Of a stretch of DNA of 64,000 nt, positions 39,401 through 54,400 are shown piece by piece (position 1 is the stretch's first letter; each line of letters starts with the position of its first letter). This DNA comes from Patiria miniata (lineage: Eukaryota > Echinodermata > Asteroidea > Valvatida > Asterinidae). The notes under the pieces were generated by a model. The model was not told the origin of the DNA. It did not search any database and was given only the letters and a program-made list of their open reading frames with translations. The DNA lies in assembly GCF_015706575.1 (NCBI RefSeq), contig NW_024037064.1, positions 7,479,606 to 7,543,605 of the forward strand, read 5' to 3'. The translations under genes were made by a program, and so were the position numbers.

Positions 39401-42400
39401 TTCGAAGACAAAAATCATTATAGAAATGACAACTTTCATACATCTTCATTCAAACAAAATATTGTGTTATTTTATGCATTATTTTGGTTACTTTGTGTAG
39501 CTTTTATTTTCCCCCATTTTACCAGTGCATTTTCGGTCATTTGATCAATCATAGAGGACACTTAACATTTTTCACTTTCATCATCATAAAATTACATTAT
39601 GTCATCACGATTACACATACTCATAAGATTTTTATTTTAAGGAAAAAAATACCCACACGGCCATTCAAGTGTGCACTATTGAATCATTATGTCATTTGTT
39701 GTTCTTCACTTGTTCGTTTTGACATTAAACCATTCCATGGGAAAAGATGGGGATAAACAAACATCCCTGTACCATGCATATAGTCAGATAGTCAGATTTC
39801 ACACTTTTGTGAAGATGGATTATTTTGGATTCAACAACTGTTCACACTCTGCTTCAAATGTAGTCCATTTCCCCCATTTCAGACTCCCGTTCCAGAGTCG
39901 TTCCAAACCAAATGTTAAAGTGTAATCAGGCTAACAAAATCAGAAGCCACATTTGAGGTGGTGCCACGCTGGCGCGCACGCTGCACTCAGTCTTAGAGAC
40001 GAGGCAGGCACGCATTTTGGTAACACTGTTAGTCTCAGGAGTCCAGGGGTGTGTGCGTACTACGTACTACCGGTACCTGAGCGCGACTCACGTGAGCCTG
40101 GCGCCACTGCAGTGCAAGGGCGGATCCAGAACACAATTTTGGGAGGGGGCCAAAAAAAAAATTTTGGTCCCCCAAAAGAGTGGGTCAAAAAAAATTTTTT
40201 TTGGATTCTAGATGCTCTGTGGTGCGATCTGAGGCAATTTCTGACCACTTTAACCAATGTTTTTTTGAGGAAAAGATGGTGGTGTACTCATTGCCTGCCT
40301 TTATTGCGATGTCACATAAAAAAAAAAAAAAATGGTTTCGTTTTGGGGGGGGGGGGGGCCATGGCCCGCTTTGGCCCCCCCTGGATCCGCACTTGCTGCA
40401 GTGCCACCTCAGAAGATGGCTGTCGTCGAATTAGTCTAAACGAACTCAAGTTGATCCAAATGGATTTTGGTTTTGGACAGGCAAAATTTACGAATAATTT
40501 CCAATTGTTCTCAATGACCTCAAAAGTCAGTTTTTCATCATTGTCGCTCCTAAAAACAATATACACACGTCACTGTTCCAATGCAATCATTTCAAATACT
40601 GAATTTAAATCGTTGGAATAATTTCCTTTTTGGCACATCTGGAATGCAGTCTGAAACGGATAGTGGTTTTAGCGCGACACTTACCAAGTTTTCAAATGGC
40701 GCATCAAAGTAGTATCTGTAGTTCCCCTTGCTCTATTTTTAATGCAAGTTATTAAGAATGACTGCCAAAGAACAAGAGACCGATCCACTTGGCTCCGCCC
40801 ACTGTGCACATAGGCAACAACATGTGCGCCTCTCCAATGCCACACTGCGTAGGCTCCGCCCACTGCACACATAGGCAACAACATGTGCGCCTCTCCAATG
40901 CCACACTGCGTAGGCTCCGCCCACTGCACACATACCAGTAGGCAACAACATGTGCGCCTCTCCAATGCCACACTGCGTAGGCTCCGCCCACTGCACACAT
41001 AGGCAACAACATGTGCGATTCTCCAATGCCACACTGCGTAGGCTCCGCCCACTGCGCACATAGGCAACAACATGTGCGCTTCTCCAATGCCACACTGCGT
41101 AGGCTCCGCCCACTGCACACATAGGCAACAACATGTGCGCTTCTCCAATGCCACACTGCGTAGGCTCCGCCCACTGCGCACATAGGCAACAACATGTGCG
41201 CTTCTCCAATGCCACACTGCGTAGGCTCCACCCACTGCACACATAGGCAACAACATGTGCGCTTCTCCAATGCCACACTGCGTAGGCTCCGCCCACTGCA
41301 CACATAGGCAACAACATGTGCGCTTCTCCAATGCCACACTGCGTAGGCTCCGCCCACTGCGCACATAGGCAACAACATGTGCGCTTCTCCAATGCCACAC
41401 TGCATATTCCAGCTATATGCGTAATGAGCGTGCGCAGGCATGCCAAACATTTTGCCCTCATGTCACGCATTCATCTCAGTTGTGATTGGTCAAAACAGCA
41501 TAGAGTGGAGCTTGATGGATCTGTCTGTCAGCACTTCTGTGTAGACTAGAAGCAATTCACATTCACTCTCATTCATACATTTAGTTTGAACAGCTTCATT
41601 TTAGACAAGTTTTTTACAATGTATTTTCTTTTTGTTATCAGTGACGTTGACATGGATGGACACAGCGTGGTGACTGCTCTCACCAATACAGCACATGACA
41701 GTTCATCATCAAGCTTATCAACGAGGTAAGCTGATCAACAAGCGTTAATATCAAACTGCTAAGCATGGAAAAGAGTTTGCAATCTGAAGCCACTTTTCTT
41801 CATATATCATCTCAATGAAGGTCATTCATTGTAAAAAAAAGTAAAGACATGAATCTTGGACTGAGAAACATTTCCAATTTTGTTATGAAGTGTTAAGAAA
41901 ATTTTCTTGGCTCTCCATAGACTTTGTATACAATCGCGGAAGTGGCGTAAGATTGCAACATTTTTTTTCCAAATATTTACTAAGAAAAAAACGGGTTACA
42001 TGGCATGCATGGGGTATTGACCAGTTCTTATCCGATTTGAGCTTAGAGAAAAAATAATCAATAATTTATAAGTGGAAAATACGTGTTCTGCTTCACAACT
42101 TAACAAGCTAAATAAACATGAATGAAGTAGTCGAAAGTAATATACATCAATGTATGAGTGTCATTCTCTTGTGTAAACTGTTGTATATTCATATATTCAT
42201 TTATTCATATATCCATTTATGCGTATATTCGTGTGAATGCAATATTCAGAAGTCAGGATTCTCAGTCTGCATCCAATGATTCCTTATCCTGTCGTCCCAA
42301 TGAGGAAGACCAGGCTGAGGATTCGGACATGGAGGCTGAGGCTGAGCCATCCAACTGGCAGGACTTTGTGGATAAAGACATCGTTAAGCGCCTCAAGCCG

Positions 42401-45400
42401 AAGGAAGTCAAGAGGCAGGAAGTTATCAATGGTGAGTTGTAGGCCTGGACTATATTTCAATAATGCCCTATCAAATCTTTTTGATACCGAACAACACTGA
42501 CTGAATTTTTTAAATACCGAAATACCAACAACCTTGGTATGGAGTTTTATTACTGCGATTTGCCCTCTTAAATGTGGCCAGATGTGTGCAGATGCCCTGT
42601 GAAAAAAAGATGGCAGAAACAACTTGGCCTGCACACAAAAGCCTACAATGTACATGTAAAGGGTAAAGATCCCATAGCCATTACTGGCCGTAGGGGCAGT
42701 GGGATGTTAGAGGTCCACTGTGTCTTGGCGCGGCATATGAGTGGCGGGGCCCAGTCCTCTCCTCTCGCCGTCTTACCTTCCCTGAACGAATCAGGTACCC
42801 ATTTTACTGTTGGGTCGTCACAGAGAGTTTTCCAGTTTTTGGTCCGAATGGGATTCGAACCGCCAACCTTCTACTCCGTAGCTCCACGCTCTAACCGCTC
42901 GGCTACGAGGCCCCGTACATGTATGGATAATTATTTAATGTTGGTCATGGTATTATAGATCAAGTGAAAATTGTGCTTACTTCTAGTAAGTTACTAGTAA
43001 TCCTGTAAAGCCGTTGATGTTCTACCTATCCTGCGTGTTTGCAGTGTTCCTAACTCTACATGTTTTTCTTGTATTTTGATAACATAATAGTCGGCCCAGA
43101 AAAATACTCTATAATAACGAATACTGCTATATTTTCATGGCGGTATACAAAGAACTCTTAAATCCAATACTGCACAAGCCTAGTGAGTTGAGAGTTTTGG
43201 GATTGATTTCAAAAATGGATGCAGTTGCTGAACTTAAATTTTGCCTCATTTAATTGAAGTTGGTCAACAATTTAGGACACATTATATGGAAATTAGGTAA
43301 TTTACCCATTCCTATTGGTCGAAAGCTTGTAAACAAATATTGTGCCTCTAAATACGGTGAGAGTCCAGTATTTGATATGGCTAAGAAAACAGTCCGACAG
43401 TGACTTAAATAAATTGCTAATTGATGGACTAATTAGGTGACAGCCATTTTCTGGGGTCATGCTCTGGTAGTACGGACGCACTCCGTGCTCCTTTCAACCT
43501 ATAGGTTTACCAAAATGCGTGCGTGCATTGTCTTTAAGAACCATGTGGCTTGCTGGCTTACATGGTTGCACCTTACAAATGACTTCAAATTTTGTTCGCT
43601 GAATAAACCTTACAAAAACGTGTGTGTGTCCACAGAGTTATTCCACACGGAGAGGTCGCACGTTCGCAATCTGAAGGTTCTTGACAGGGTTTTTTATCGG
43701 CCGATGCTACGAGAGCAGGTTCTCTCCAAGGAGCTGATTCACGCCATCTTCCCTAATCTCAACGAGATGCTGGAACTCCATGGGCCACTCAACGAGTACA
43801 TGAAGAAGGAACGCAAGACGTCGCATGTCATTCAACAAGTCGGGCACGTCCTCCTGAAAACAGTAAGGGGAGATTCCATCTCTCAATTGAAACATAACGT
43901 TTGGAGCAACAAAAGCAAGTGAACTGTTGCACCATGTAACAAATTTCTTTTGTGAGTTTTGGACGTGATGCACATGCGCGTGGTTGTTTTTATTCGTCGG
44001 TTCAGTGCATGACATCACGTAGCTGTAATCTACTGAATGAGATATTGTCCCAGACGCTGATTATGGGCGCAATTCAAAACATAACTTGGCAACTTTTTGA
44101 ATTGATACCAAGATCCTAGAAATTGTTTTCTCGGAATATACAACATTCACTGAGCTAAAACTTTATCAGAAGTTTTTAAGAACCAGTCTGTAGATTTTGA
44201 GCACTTTTGTCGTTTCAAACTTTAAAAAAAATGACAAATGATCTACCCATCCGTTGACTGCTTTGGATCAGGTTCTGAGCTACAATGGGTTGTTAGTGTC
44301 TTAGCTTGGAAACTTACGCTGGAGCAAAAATGGTCTGAGAACCACTTACGCATAATACACGCATTTTATGCAAATTATTTTCAGCTGGTATCCTGTTTTT
44401 GTTCAGCAAAGACGTTTTGTGCTTGGTGGTTTGGAGAAGTTGGTCCCAGAAAATATACCAGTTTTAATGAACAGCCCCAATAGTTCCATAATAACTTAAC
44501 AGTGACTTCAGATTCAAACAGCTTTTGTAATGGTACAAATTAATTTTTTTTTCCTTTTGTTGTTTTCTAGTTTGACGGTGAGGCAGGGGAAACTGCTAAG
44601 CGGATTTGCGCCACGTTCTGCCAGAACCAAAAAGCTGCTCTGGAGATGCTGAAGCACAGACAGAAGAAAGACAGCCGCTTAGCGCAGTTCCTAACAGTAG
44701 GCACTAAACAAAATGCCTTTTATCTATCATTCCTACATGTCTAAGTGTTAGCTGCAATGGGCCATAGTTTGACTATTGAGGGCAGTATAACCACTCAAAG
44801 CTTTGCAACTATCAGTTCTCAACTAGCTTTTGTGTCGTATTTCCAAAGTTGAAGTTTTCTCAGAAATTAAGATTTTGCTTTGCCTACCATACCCTAAACT
44901 CACCTGTAGCTTGATCCTTCAAAATCCCGAGTAGATTGTGAAGGATTTTGTAGGATTGTGGAAGTCGGAATCCAGCCACTATAACTTTATATGGGGCTTG
45001 ATGCTCCTTGAAACGTGGTAGGTACAAAGAGTGTGCCATTGAGTTCATGCACAATGTAGGATTTTGTAGGATTGAGGAATGCAGAGGCCGGCCACTATGA
45101 CTTCACATGGGCTTGATGCAACTTGAAACTTGGTAGGTACAAAGAGTGTGCTATTGGTTTTCTGCACATGGAGGATTTTGGAGTGCTCCTGACAAAATGC
45201 TGAGAATAATTTGGGATTAAATCTGCACAGAAACCTTCTAAAAGTGAAACACTGTTTATTTCTCACACAGTGTACACGCACTAGTTAGTCTCCACACCAG
45301 CAGTTGAATTGTCTTTTGTTGTATTTCAGGATGCTGAGGCCAATTCGTTATGTCGGCGTCTACCCTTACAAGCCATCATATCAACTGGAATGCAGAGACT

Positions 45401-48400
45401 AACCAAGTACCCGTTACTCATCGAGAACCTCTTGAAATATACACCAGGTAAGTATCCCTTTAGTGTTGGCAAATTACTCAAGTAATCTTTTTTTTCTTCA
45501 CAAAAGCACTTAGAAAGCTCTTAGCAAAGGATGATAAGTGTCTATTTTACCTATAGAGATATTATACCTATATAGGGCGAGTCAAAAAAAGTGGAACCCA
45601 AACCCAAAAAATTATATTTCATATTTAAAAAATATGTAGCACCAAAAATAATAATGACTGGAAAGCCAATTTCATTAGCTACTTTAAGATGAAAAATAAC
45701 TGAAATTGCTCAATCCGTTCAAAGAATATCACCATTTAAACACAATGACCCTAAAACCTGTTTCGTCCAACCAATGCGATTTGAAGAATCGTTGTCACAA
45801 TTGTTTTGAAACATCACCAGTGATAAAACCTCAGTTTAAAAGTTTAAAATATTTAACAAAGTCCTTTTGAAGGCCCGTCTTTTTAAAAAGTGGATTTTAT
45901 AAATCATACTGTTTGCCTAACCAGGGTTGTTTACGAAGATATTGTGTACTGCAGTTGTTGAAACAAGTATTCTGTGTCATTTTCTTTGTTGTTCCAAACA
46001 TTCAGAATACACAATAAATTGCTGTTTTTTTGACGAAACAAGTTTTAGGGTCATTGCATGTAAATGGTGATATTCTTTGAATGGATTGAGCATTTTTCAG
46101 TAATTTTTTCATCTAAAAGTAGCTTATGAAATTGGCTTTCCAGTCATTATTGTTGGTGCAACATATTTTGTTAAATATGAAATATATTTTTTTTGGGTTT
46201 GGGTTCTGCTTTTTTTGACTCACTCTGTAGATAAGAATGTTTCAACAGACTTTTTGCAGTGTAACACAATCTATTACAATCTAATACAAAGTAATGTAAT
46301 TTAATACAATGTAATGCAATCTAATACAATGTAATACAAAGTAGTATAATTTAATACAATGTAATGCAATCTGATACAATGTAATAAAAAGTAGTATAAT
46401 TTAATACAATGTAATGCAATCTATTACAATGTAATAAAAAGTACATGTAGTATAATTTAATACAATGTAATGCAAGTGTTACTTTTTTTCCCCAACAGCC
46501 AAGTCAAAGGAGTATGAAGTCCTGGGTAAATGTTCACAGTGCACCAAGAAGCTACTGGCACATGTCAACCAGGCAGTCAAGGAATGTGAGAACCATCAAC
46601 GATTGGTAGATATCAACCGACACTTAGATAAGGGTCCGTTTGAGCGCTCCAACCACCCCATCGCTGCTGAATACAAGGTGAGGAACTAAACCACTAAACT
46701 CGCTAGTACTTAAAGGGAAAATACAACATTTGCAAACATCGAAAAATTAAATACCAAGTTGTTACGAAATACCTTACAGGATGTTGGTAAATGACAGTCT
46801 AAAGCATCCTGTAAAATTATGGCACCTGGTGTGAAGTCATTTTCAAGAAAATTGTATTTTTGTTTACATTTCCAACGGTGGTCGGCCGACCACCGTAGGA
46901 AAAACCTAACTTTTTTTCACTACTGCTCCAAATTTACCATTTTTCAGTCCAATTTTGTTTGCTAATTGGTTTTATGTTCATGAATGGGTGCAGGTCAGCT
47001 AGACTGGTTCCCTTAGCGTACAATTTTTCAGCATCTGTAAATTGATCCATTTCATCTTCAGTGGAGTCAGGGAACCAGACTACTTGAACATTTTTGGTTT
47101 TCTTGGTTTTTCCAGCATTTTCGAAAACAAAACTTCAAACATGTCACTGTAACAATAATTTGATCTATTATACATGTACTAACCCCTCAAATAGTTCATT
47201 TCTGAAAATTGAAGCACAAGCCAATGATGTACATTCCCTTTAAAAGGATGTGATTTACACAGCAAATCCTCTAAAAAGTTAACCTCAAGTGAGCTGCATA
47301 TACGCTGAAAATGTGACATCACCTCTTTCTGTGGTCAGGCTCACTTCCTGCACATTCTTAAACCCAACTCCCTAGGATGATTTACTAGGAACCATACCCA
47401 TGCTGGCAAATTCCAACACCATTATGGGAAACTGCACACACATATTTCTGACTTCGATTCTGGAGGTGTGTCAACGCAATGACAAATACTGTCAGTTTAG
47501 GAGTACTGTAATAATAATATCAAGTTGTTTGTCCGATTTCCCACTTGTACATTCCCACCCCATTGTTGAGGATTGTGTTTTTTTTAAGACTTTAAAACTT
47601 TCCAGTCAAATTTGACAAGATATTTATGCTAACAGTGCTACGTACGTAACATGGACAGAAAGTTTGCCAGGGGATCGCCCAAGTTTTACTTGCAATATTT
47701 TTTAGCATTGGATGCAATTTTGTCAAATGCCTGATGTACAATTGTTAGTCTGCGGATAACTACCAATAAAGGTTCCTAAAAAATTGATGTTAATATTCCT
47801 TGTCTGTGTTTCTTTCAGAGTCTGGACTTAACATCACGGAAACTTCTTCACGATGGCGCCCTGACGTGGAAACTCAGCAAAACCAAAACACTCGGTAAAA
47901 AGCAACAACAAAGTTATTGATACACAAATCTTTCCAAGCTACTTAGATCAGAAGTTATCTAAGCGCATGAACGCGGGCGCACCGCGCTTGCGTGTCAATT
48001 ACCAGCAGAATGAGCGTGCGCGTAACATAGCATAACATGGCGTAACATCGCGTGACATCACGTCAGCGATGTTATCCCGAATAACCTCGGGTCATTGAAA
48101 TACTGAACTGGTTTATTGAGAAGAATTGTGTGCACTCTGGGACCACTTTACTAGACCTGGCTAGTGTTAAAACGTCCATTCTATTTTAACTTCTTTTCAG
48201 ATATTTTACACACTTATATTTTCCAGTTTCATCTTGTTAAAAATGACAACTCTATTTTTTTTTCATTTTCTTCAGATATTTACGCGCTTCTGTTTTCGGA
48301 CATCCTAGTAGTGCTTCAGAAGCAGGACGATCGCTACGTCATGAAATGTCACAGCACTACGGTACCCACGCAGCTGGAGGAGAAGAAGAACACGCACAGT

Positions 48401-51400
48401 CCCATCATTAAGATCAATAGTGTGCTGTGTCGTGAAGTGGCAACGAGTAAGTCCATAAAAGCATTGCGTGAGCATCAGTAGAAGAATATGCTTTCATTAT
48501 GATAACATACGAGGCGTTCTGGCAAAATGAGACGGAACTGGGCAGAGGTCGAATTGAGATTTTGCACTGTAAACTCAGTGTTGTTCTACGGACTGTGAGA
48601 AAAAATATCACAAACTGAATAAGTGGGTCTCCAACCCGCAACCTCCTGCTTACTAGTACATATGTCTTAACTGAGCTTGCCGGAGTCGGCTGGCCAGTTC
48701 ACTGTAAAAGCCAACGTACATGTATGTCCGACCACATGATGTAAGGTCGTTAAGGTGGTGGTACCTTAGTTTGGTCTGTCATTGTTTTCTACTCATTAGA
48801 TGTCACATTATTAGTGATGTATCACATTCACTTTTCCAACAGCAGCTCATTAAAGGGTCTGACATGTATGGCCGTACTTCTGACAGCTAATTGTGGGGTA
48901 CTCATACAAAGGGAAACTTAGGGAACAATGCTACCCCACTACTTACCCTTAGACAAACGGTACCCAAGAAGTGAAATTCTAAGGAAAAGGGACAAAAGGA
49001 AACCAATGCAAGTCTGCTGGGATGACCGAATTTGAGGAATTACCCATCTGCTAAATCCTTCAATGCCAAATTCCATCAAGCAAGTCATATCTATTGTTTC
49101 CTTTCACAGATAAGAGAGCCTTCTTTCTCGTGAGCACGTCCAACGCTGGGCCGCAAATCTACGAGCTCACCACCATCTCGACCTCTGAGCGCCAAGCGTG
49201 GATGGACATGATCTTAAGAACTCAGGAAATGATCAGAAAGAACGGCAAAACGGGCGAGCCTGGTGCGGCCAGCAGCACGGTCTCCAACAGCTACTTCAAG
49301 ATCATCGAAGAGGATTCGGAAGATATCGCTGGCAAACCGTAAGTTCAGTGTGCTCCACAAGAGAGTTCAAACAGTTGGGCTCTCTTCAGATGCTATGCCA
49401 CTTTGCCAAAGTTTTCTGCCTTCTTGAATGTTTTGCTGCCTATCGTATTTTTTTTTATAATCTACCACCTATTTTAGCTGATGATAAAAAAACCTGATTT
49501 CTTAGATTATTTGAATAAATATTAAAGAAAATTACTTCGGACTTGTGCAGAAGTACCACTTATTGATTTGCAAGAGAGTACTGTGGCCTCGTGGTTAAGG
49601 GCACTGATTCGTGGTCTGCGGGTAGAGCTGCAGGTTGTGGGTTGAGTCTAGCTGGGGTCATGGTGCGTGTGCCCTTGGGCAAGGCACTTTGTCACTCATT
49701 GCTTCTCTCCACCCAGGAGTAAATGGGTACCTGTGAGGGCAGAGATGGTTATTGTGATTGAATTAGCTTCCTTGTACCTAACAGGCTGCATCTAGCTGTA
49801 TACTCCCCAGGGAGCTGAGATGGTGTTTGGAATGTTTCATGTGCCCAATGAGCAGGGGTAATAATGATGTAGCGCCTTGAGCACCAGTCCTGGTGGAAAC
49901 GTGCGCTTTATAAATATCCACTATTATTATTATTATTATTAGAGTGAGGGGGGATTCTCAAACACATTGTGCGCATTGCTGCTGTACCCTTTGCGCATAT
50001 GCACAGAGATCTTCAAAGAGTGCTATCTGGTCTGCGTTCCTGAAATAGCGCCCTCCGTATAGACACATTTCAGAACGCACAATGGAGTGTGTAAGCTGAC
50101 CTCAAAAACCTGCGAGATGTTACGAGAATACAGCACATCCAGGCACCATGTATTGGATCTACAACATGTGTAGCGTCCTATTATTGTGCATTTATGTCGT
50201 GTCCAGACTGGGCCCATTCAATCAAGGGCAATGAACGGGTATTTTGAAAGTAAAGAAAGCATGTCAACACATTGAAAATATTGCGGATTGATGACGATTA
50301 AACAATTCAAATTGTTGACCTCAAGTTCCATTCAATTGGAACTTGTTAGCTGCGATCACGCAGATAACAAGTGGGTAAATTCAAACAGGGGAGTCTGTGA
50401 CTAGACTAGTCTGTATTTGGTACCAAGACTTTCCAACAGAAAAAGTGAACTATAATAGCTTTTGCAACCAGGTACATGCAGATTTCCAGTGAGTAGCCAC
50501 TCTGAATGGATTGAATAGAATTTTGTGTAATGGGACCACCTTTTTCTTGGTTTTTTTTCCCCCAGTGATTCGGGAGAAGGTGCGGCTAAGCATATGGAAG
50601 CCGGGCCGTCCAGCATAGAGATCAACCACCCACCGCAAGTCAGTCAACCGGAGGTGGTTATACAAGGATCTATGGTCACAGGTACGTTCAGTCAGCCAGA
50701 CTTCCATCACATCTTTCAGATCTTTACCTACAACCGGACCTTTTGAGTATTCAAAGTTTGTATAAGTTTGCAAAGAAAATGATTAGGGCCATCTCAATTC
50801 ATATCCGGGCATGTACCAGACAAGCTGCTGGTAGCCTCATTCACTTTGTCCGTAAGAATCGTCCGGATTATTATATATTACAGAGTTTTGACATTCTTAT
50901 GAATAAACATTATGTGGGTGAAAGCGCTGACAGTTCGATATAATTTCCGAAATAAATTTTTGTACTATTGTTTTTTCTTAATTTTAGATGAACCAAGACA
51001 GGAGTCACCATTAGAAGCCTCGTCAACTATGGCCAAATTGCTACAAGAGGTACGCCAATTAACCAATTACATGATACAAATGGTCGCGGTATGCACAAAA
51101 TCTGAGGACACTGCTTCAGATGTTTTCGTTAAAATAATTAAAATATACAGTTATATTTTTTTAGGAAAGTGCAATGATTGGAAAGTTAAGTGCATGATTT
51201 TCATTAAAATAATTATCTTCATGTTTTGGATTTTTCCTCAGGACATGTCAAGTGATGCTCGTGCAACAGACAAGGCCTATATGATCAGTGCGCTAAGCAC
51301 ACATCTGTCTGTTCTACAAAGTAAGACTTTTTTCTTGTTTGCCCAATAACGTGCAAAATTAGGCTGTGGGTGAAATGGGCCTGGCAGTACTATCGTATAG

Positions 51401-54400
51401 GATTACCCCATAAAACGAAGTGCTGTTAGAGTGTTCGTCTTTGGTTTGAACCCTGACGGGGAACATGGTGCTTGTGTTCTTGAGCAAGGCACTTTACTAC
51501 AATTGCCTCTCTCCACCCAGGAGTATAAATGGGTACCTGTGAAGGTAAAGACTAGAATGCGCTGATCTCGAGCTGCTGCAAAAACTGTGGCCAATATCAC
51601 GGCGCTGCTTAACAGTTAGCAGAAAAGTTGTGTATAGCATAGCAGAAAAATTTGCTAACGTTAAGCACTATTTCACGGCGTGGACGTGCTAACGGTCGCG
51701 CGTGCATGCAGATTTCTATTGTTACGTCACTACGTTAAGCAAATTTTTCCCCCAAGGTTAGCGTGCCTTTTGCTGTGCTTATGCTTACGGTCTCCGTGAA
51801 ATAGATGAAGACTCTGTTAGCATAAAATCGTGTGCTTAGCAGCGCCGTGAAATTGGGCCCTGGTCTCATGGCCTGCTGAACAGGGGTAATAATTGTGAAG
51901 CACTTTGAGACCTTTGGTATAAAGCGCTATATAAGCACCACAGTATTTCTATAAATCCGGCCCATTGTAAAGATTCCAGTGAATAGCCAATCTGAATTGA
52001 TGGACTAGTTTTGTACACTCTGTGACAGCCTTAAGATGCTTGCCTCGTCTTGCTTGTTATCATGTGCAGAAGCCAATTACGAGAAGCGAGACAGCAAGCG
52101 AGAGGAGCTGATAGACAAAGCCACCACACAGATCCAGACACTCAGTAAAAGCCTGCAGGTAAGACACACACAATAACATGGTCATATTTACTCTGAAAAT
52201 TGGCTTCAATAGACCATTTTGTCATGTTGCGGCCATCTTGATTTTTCCCATTCAAATCAATGTATCCAAAGCGAGGCTGGAAGGCAAACTAGTCTGGTTC
52301 CATTTTGCACAAAAAACATCATTTAGTACTGTTATTGAATACATGGAACATGACTGAAATGGTGGCAGCCTGGTGAAGGTCTATATCCATGGATCCATAG
52401 AAATATACCAGGAAATATTCAGGATTTTGAGATGTTGTTGAAAAGATTTAACGTGAGGGGTGACGCCCTTAACACACATTTGCATTGGATTTAATTTGTA
52501 AATCATTACCGCAAGTGATTGTTAAAATTAAATGGTGCTTTTTCTACCACGCGCCCACACTTGGATTAAATAAACCAGCGGAAAATCATACATAAAACTA
52601 ACAAAGTAATTCCTCAGCAACTTGGATATCGCTGTAAACTTAACCCTGGGGGGGGGGGGGGCCTTGAATCTTACAATCAAACTTCACAATTTAAGAAGTT
52701 GGCAGGCTGTCCACACTGGACGTAATTTGGGTAAGGTGACAACAGTCTCCATAAAGTTGACAACAGTCAGCTGTGAGTGAAAAAAGGGACATCTGATTTG
52801 TTGCTGCAAAGTGGCCTATTTTGGAGAGTTGAGGAGGTGACTACAATTCTAAAAGTTGAAGCGCAGAGAAATTTGCCGTTAATCTCCTGTATAATTGGGA
52901 ATGAAAGGTTAAAGGTAGACGTACATTTATTATCTTGGATTGTTTACATCCTCAGGGTGACTTTACTCGGATCGAGTCAGAGCTGCAACAGAAGACGCAG
53001 GAACTAACGCGTGCCCAGCAAGCGTTACTGGAGCAGTCGCAAAACCAACTAGAAGAACAGAGGCAACTTGAGCAACGTCAACAAGAGCAGCGCCAATCTG
53101 GACCAGAGTCGTTCTACATACGCTCACCCAATGCCCTCCGGACAGAAACATCGGACGAGATTGCAGCGAGGAAGAAAGCCAATAGGATATCATCATCGGC
53201 AGATTCCGGCGGCAGCACGACAGATTCTGAAGAATCGGGAGCTGTGGAATCGTCCGAGCCTGAGGAAGCGTATACGCCAAAAGAACGGCCGAGTAGTTTA
53301 GTCATGGAAAGCGAGGAAGGGGACCAGTTAATGAATGTTGGTGCGCAGTACCAACGAGCGGAACCGCAGGAAGCGGTCGCGATCGTGAACGAGGGACTGG
53401 TGAATCTCCAACGCGCTCAAGTTCGGAAAGTCACCGACGTGGACAGTGCCGAAGTTGACCACATCATGGAAAGACTTCATATTAAGAGAGCTTCCGTGAA
53501 CGGAATCAAGGATCGGACTGGCCCCGGCGAGAACTTGAGATCAGTAACAGACTCGGAAGACATGGAAGAAATGACTGAATCGGCTCAGGAGCTGTCCATC
53601 GGGAACGTCGCCCTCGCCGAGGAAAACTGGGGCACTCCACCAAAGGAATTAGAAGCGCTTGAAAACCAAGCAGTTGAGGTTGGCATGGCAACCAGACTTG
53701 ACGATCTCCTTAACGAGGACAGCGATAGTGATCAGGAAACAGTTGTCGCTAGTGGGAGTTTTAAAACGGAACAGCTGGAACACGACGCCGATTTGATAAA
53801 CACCAGTCCTGAAATCACCCAATCGCAGGATGCATTCTCGTCATCAGAAAGCGACCCTAATGCAATATCCACGCCAAGTGCTGAAAAGTCGCGAAATGAA
53901 AACGGCGGAACAGATTCAACGTCGAATCAAATCCCATCGACTAACCAGGACTGCGTGATTGACAGCTCCCAATCGGAGACAAACTTCGCAAACTTGTCAC
54001 AAACTTCAAAAGCACAGTCCCCTAAATTGCCTAACGAAGCAGACACTACTACACTGCCCTCACTAGGCGAACCTAGTGGCGTAAACAGCCAACCAACAAG
54101 CCTTATAGCAACTACAGACTCAGAAACTGAAAAAACAAGGCAGGAAGAAGGACACGTTAGTTTACAAGGGGATGATGCAAAAAATAGTGGTGAGTAACGA
54201 CACGCGCAAAAATGGAAACCAATTAGGAAAACATCGAAGGCAAACAGATCTCCATCTGAATACAAAATTTACCGATTCTACAGTTAGACTCACAATTTAT
54301 TGTTATGTGTTTCATAAATCCATGAAATCTACATGATTGCCCAAGTAAACTATTTCTAAGAGCAATCTTGGTCAGTTTGATTTTGATGCTGATACAAGTT

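Larger units (their letters stand above)
51380..52045 (+). repeat. 150-180 bp interspersed family, copy 6, split by a SINE
   Basis: The left half GGCAGTACTATCGTATAGGA ends at about 51412. The right half CCGGCCCATTGTAAAGATTC and GAATAGCCAATCTGAATTGA resumes at about 51957. A SINE fills the gap. Confidence 0.7.

Noticed and set aside
40681..41470. Three overlapping minus-strand ORFs of 232-243 codons
   Set aside because: They result from a 61-bp satellite whose length is not a multiple of three. There is no start context or splice site and no recognisable domain.
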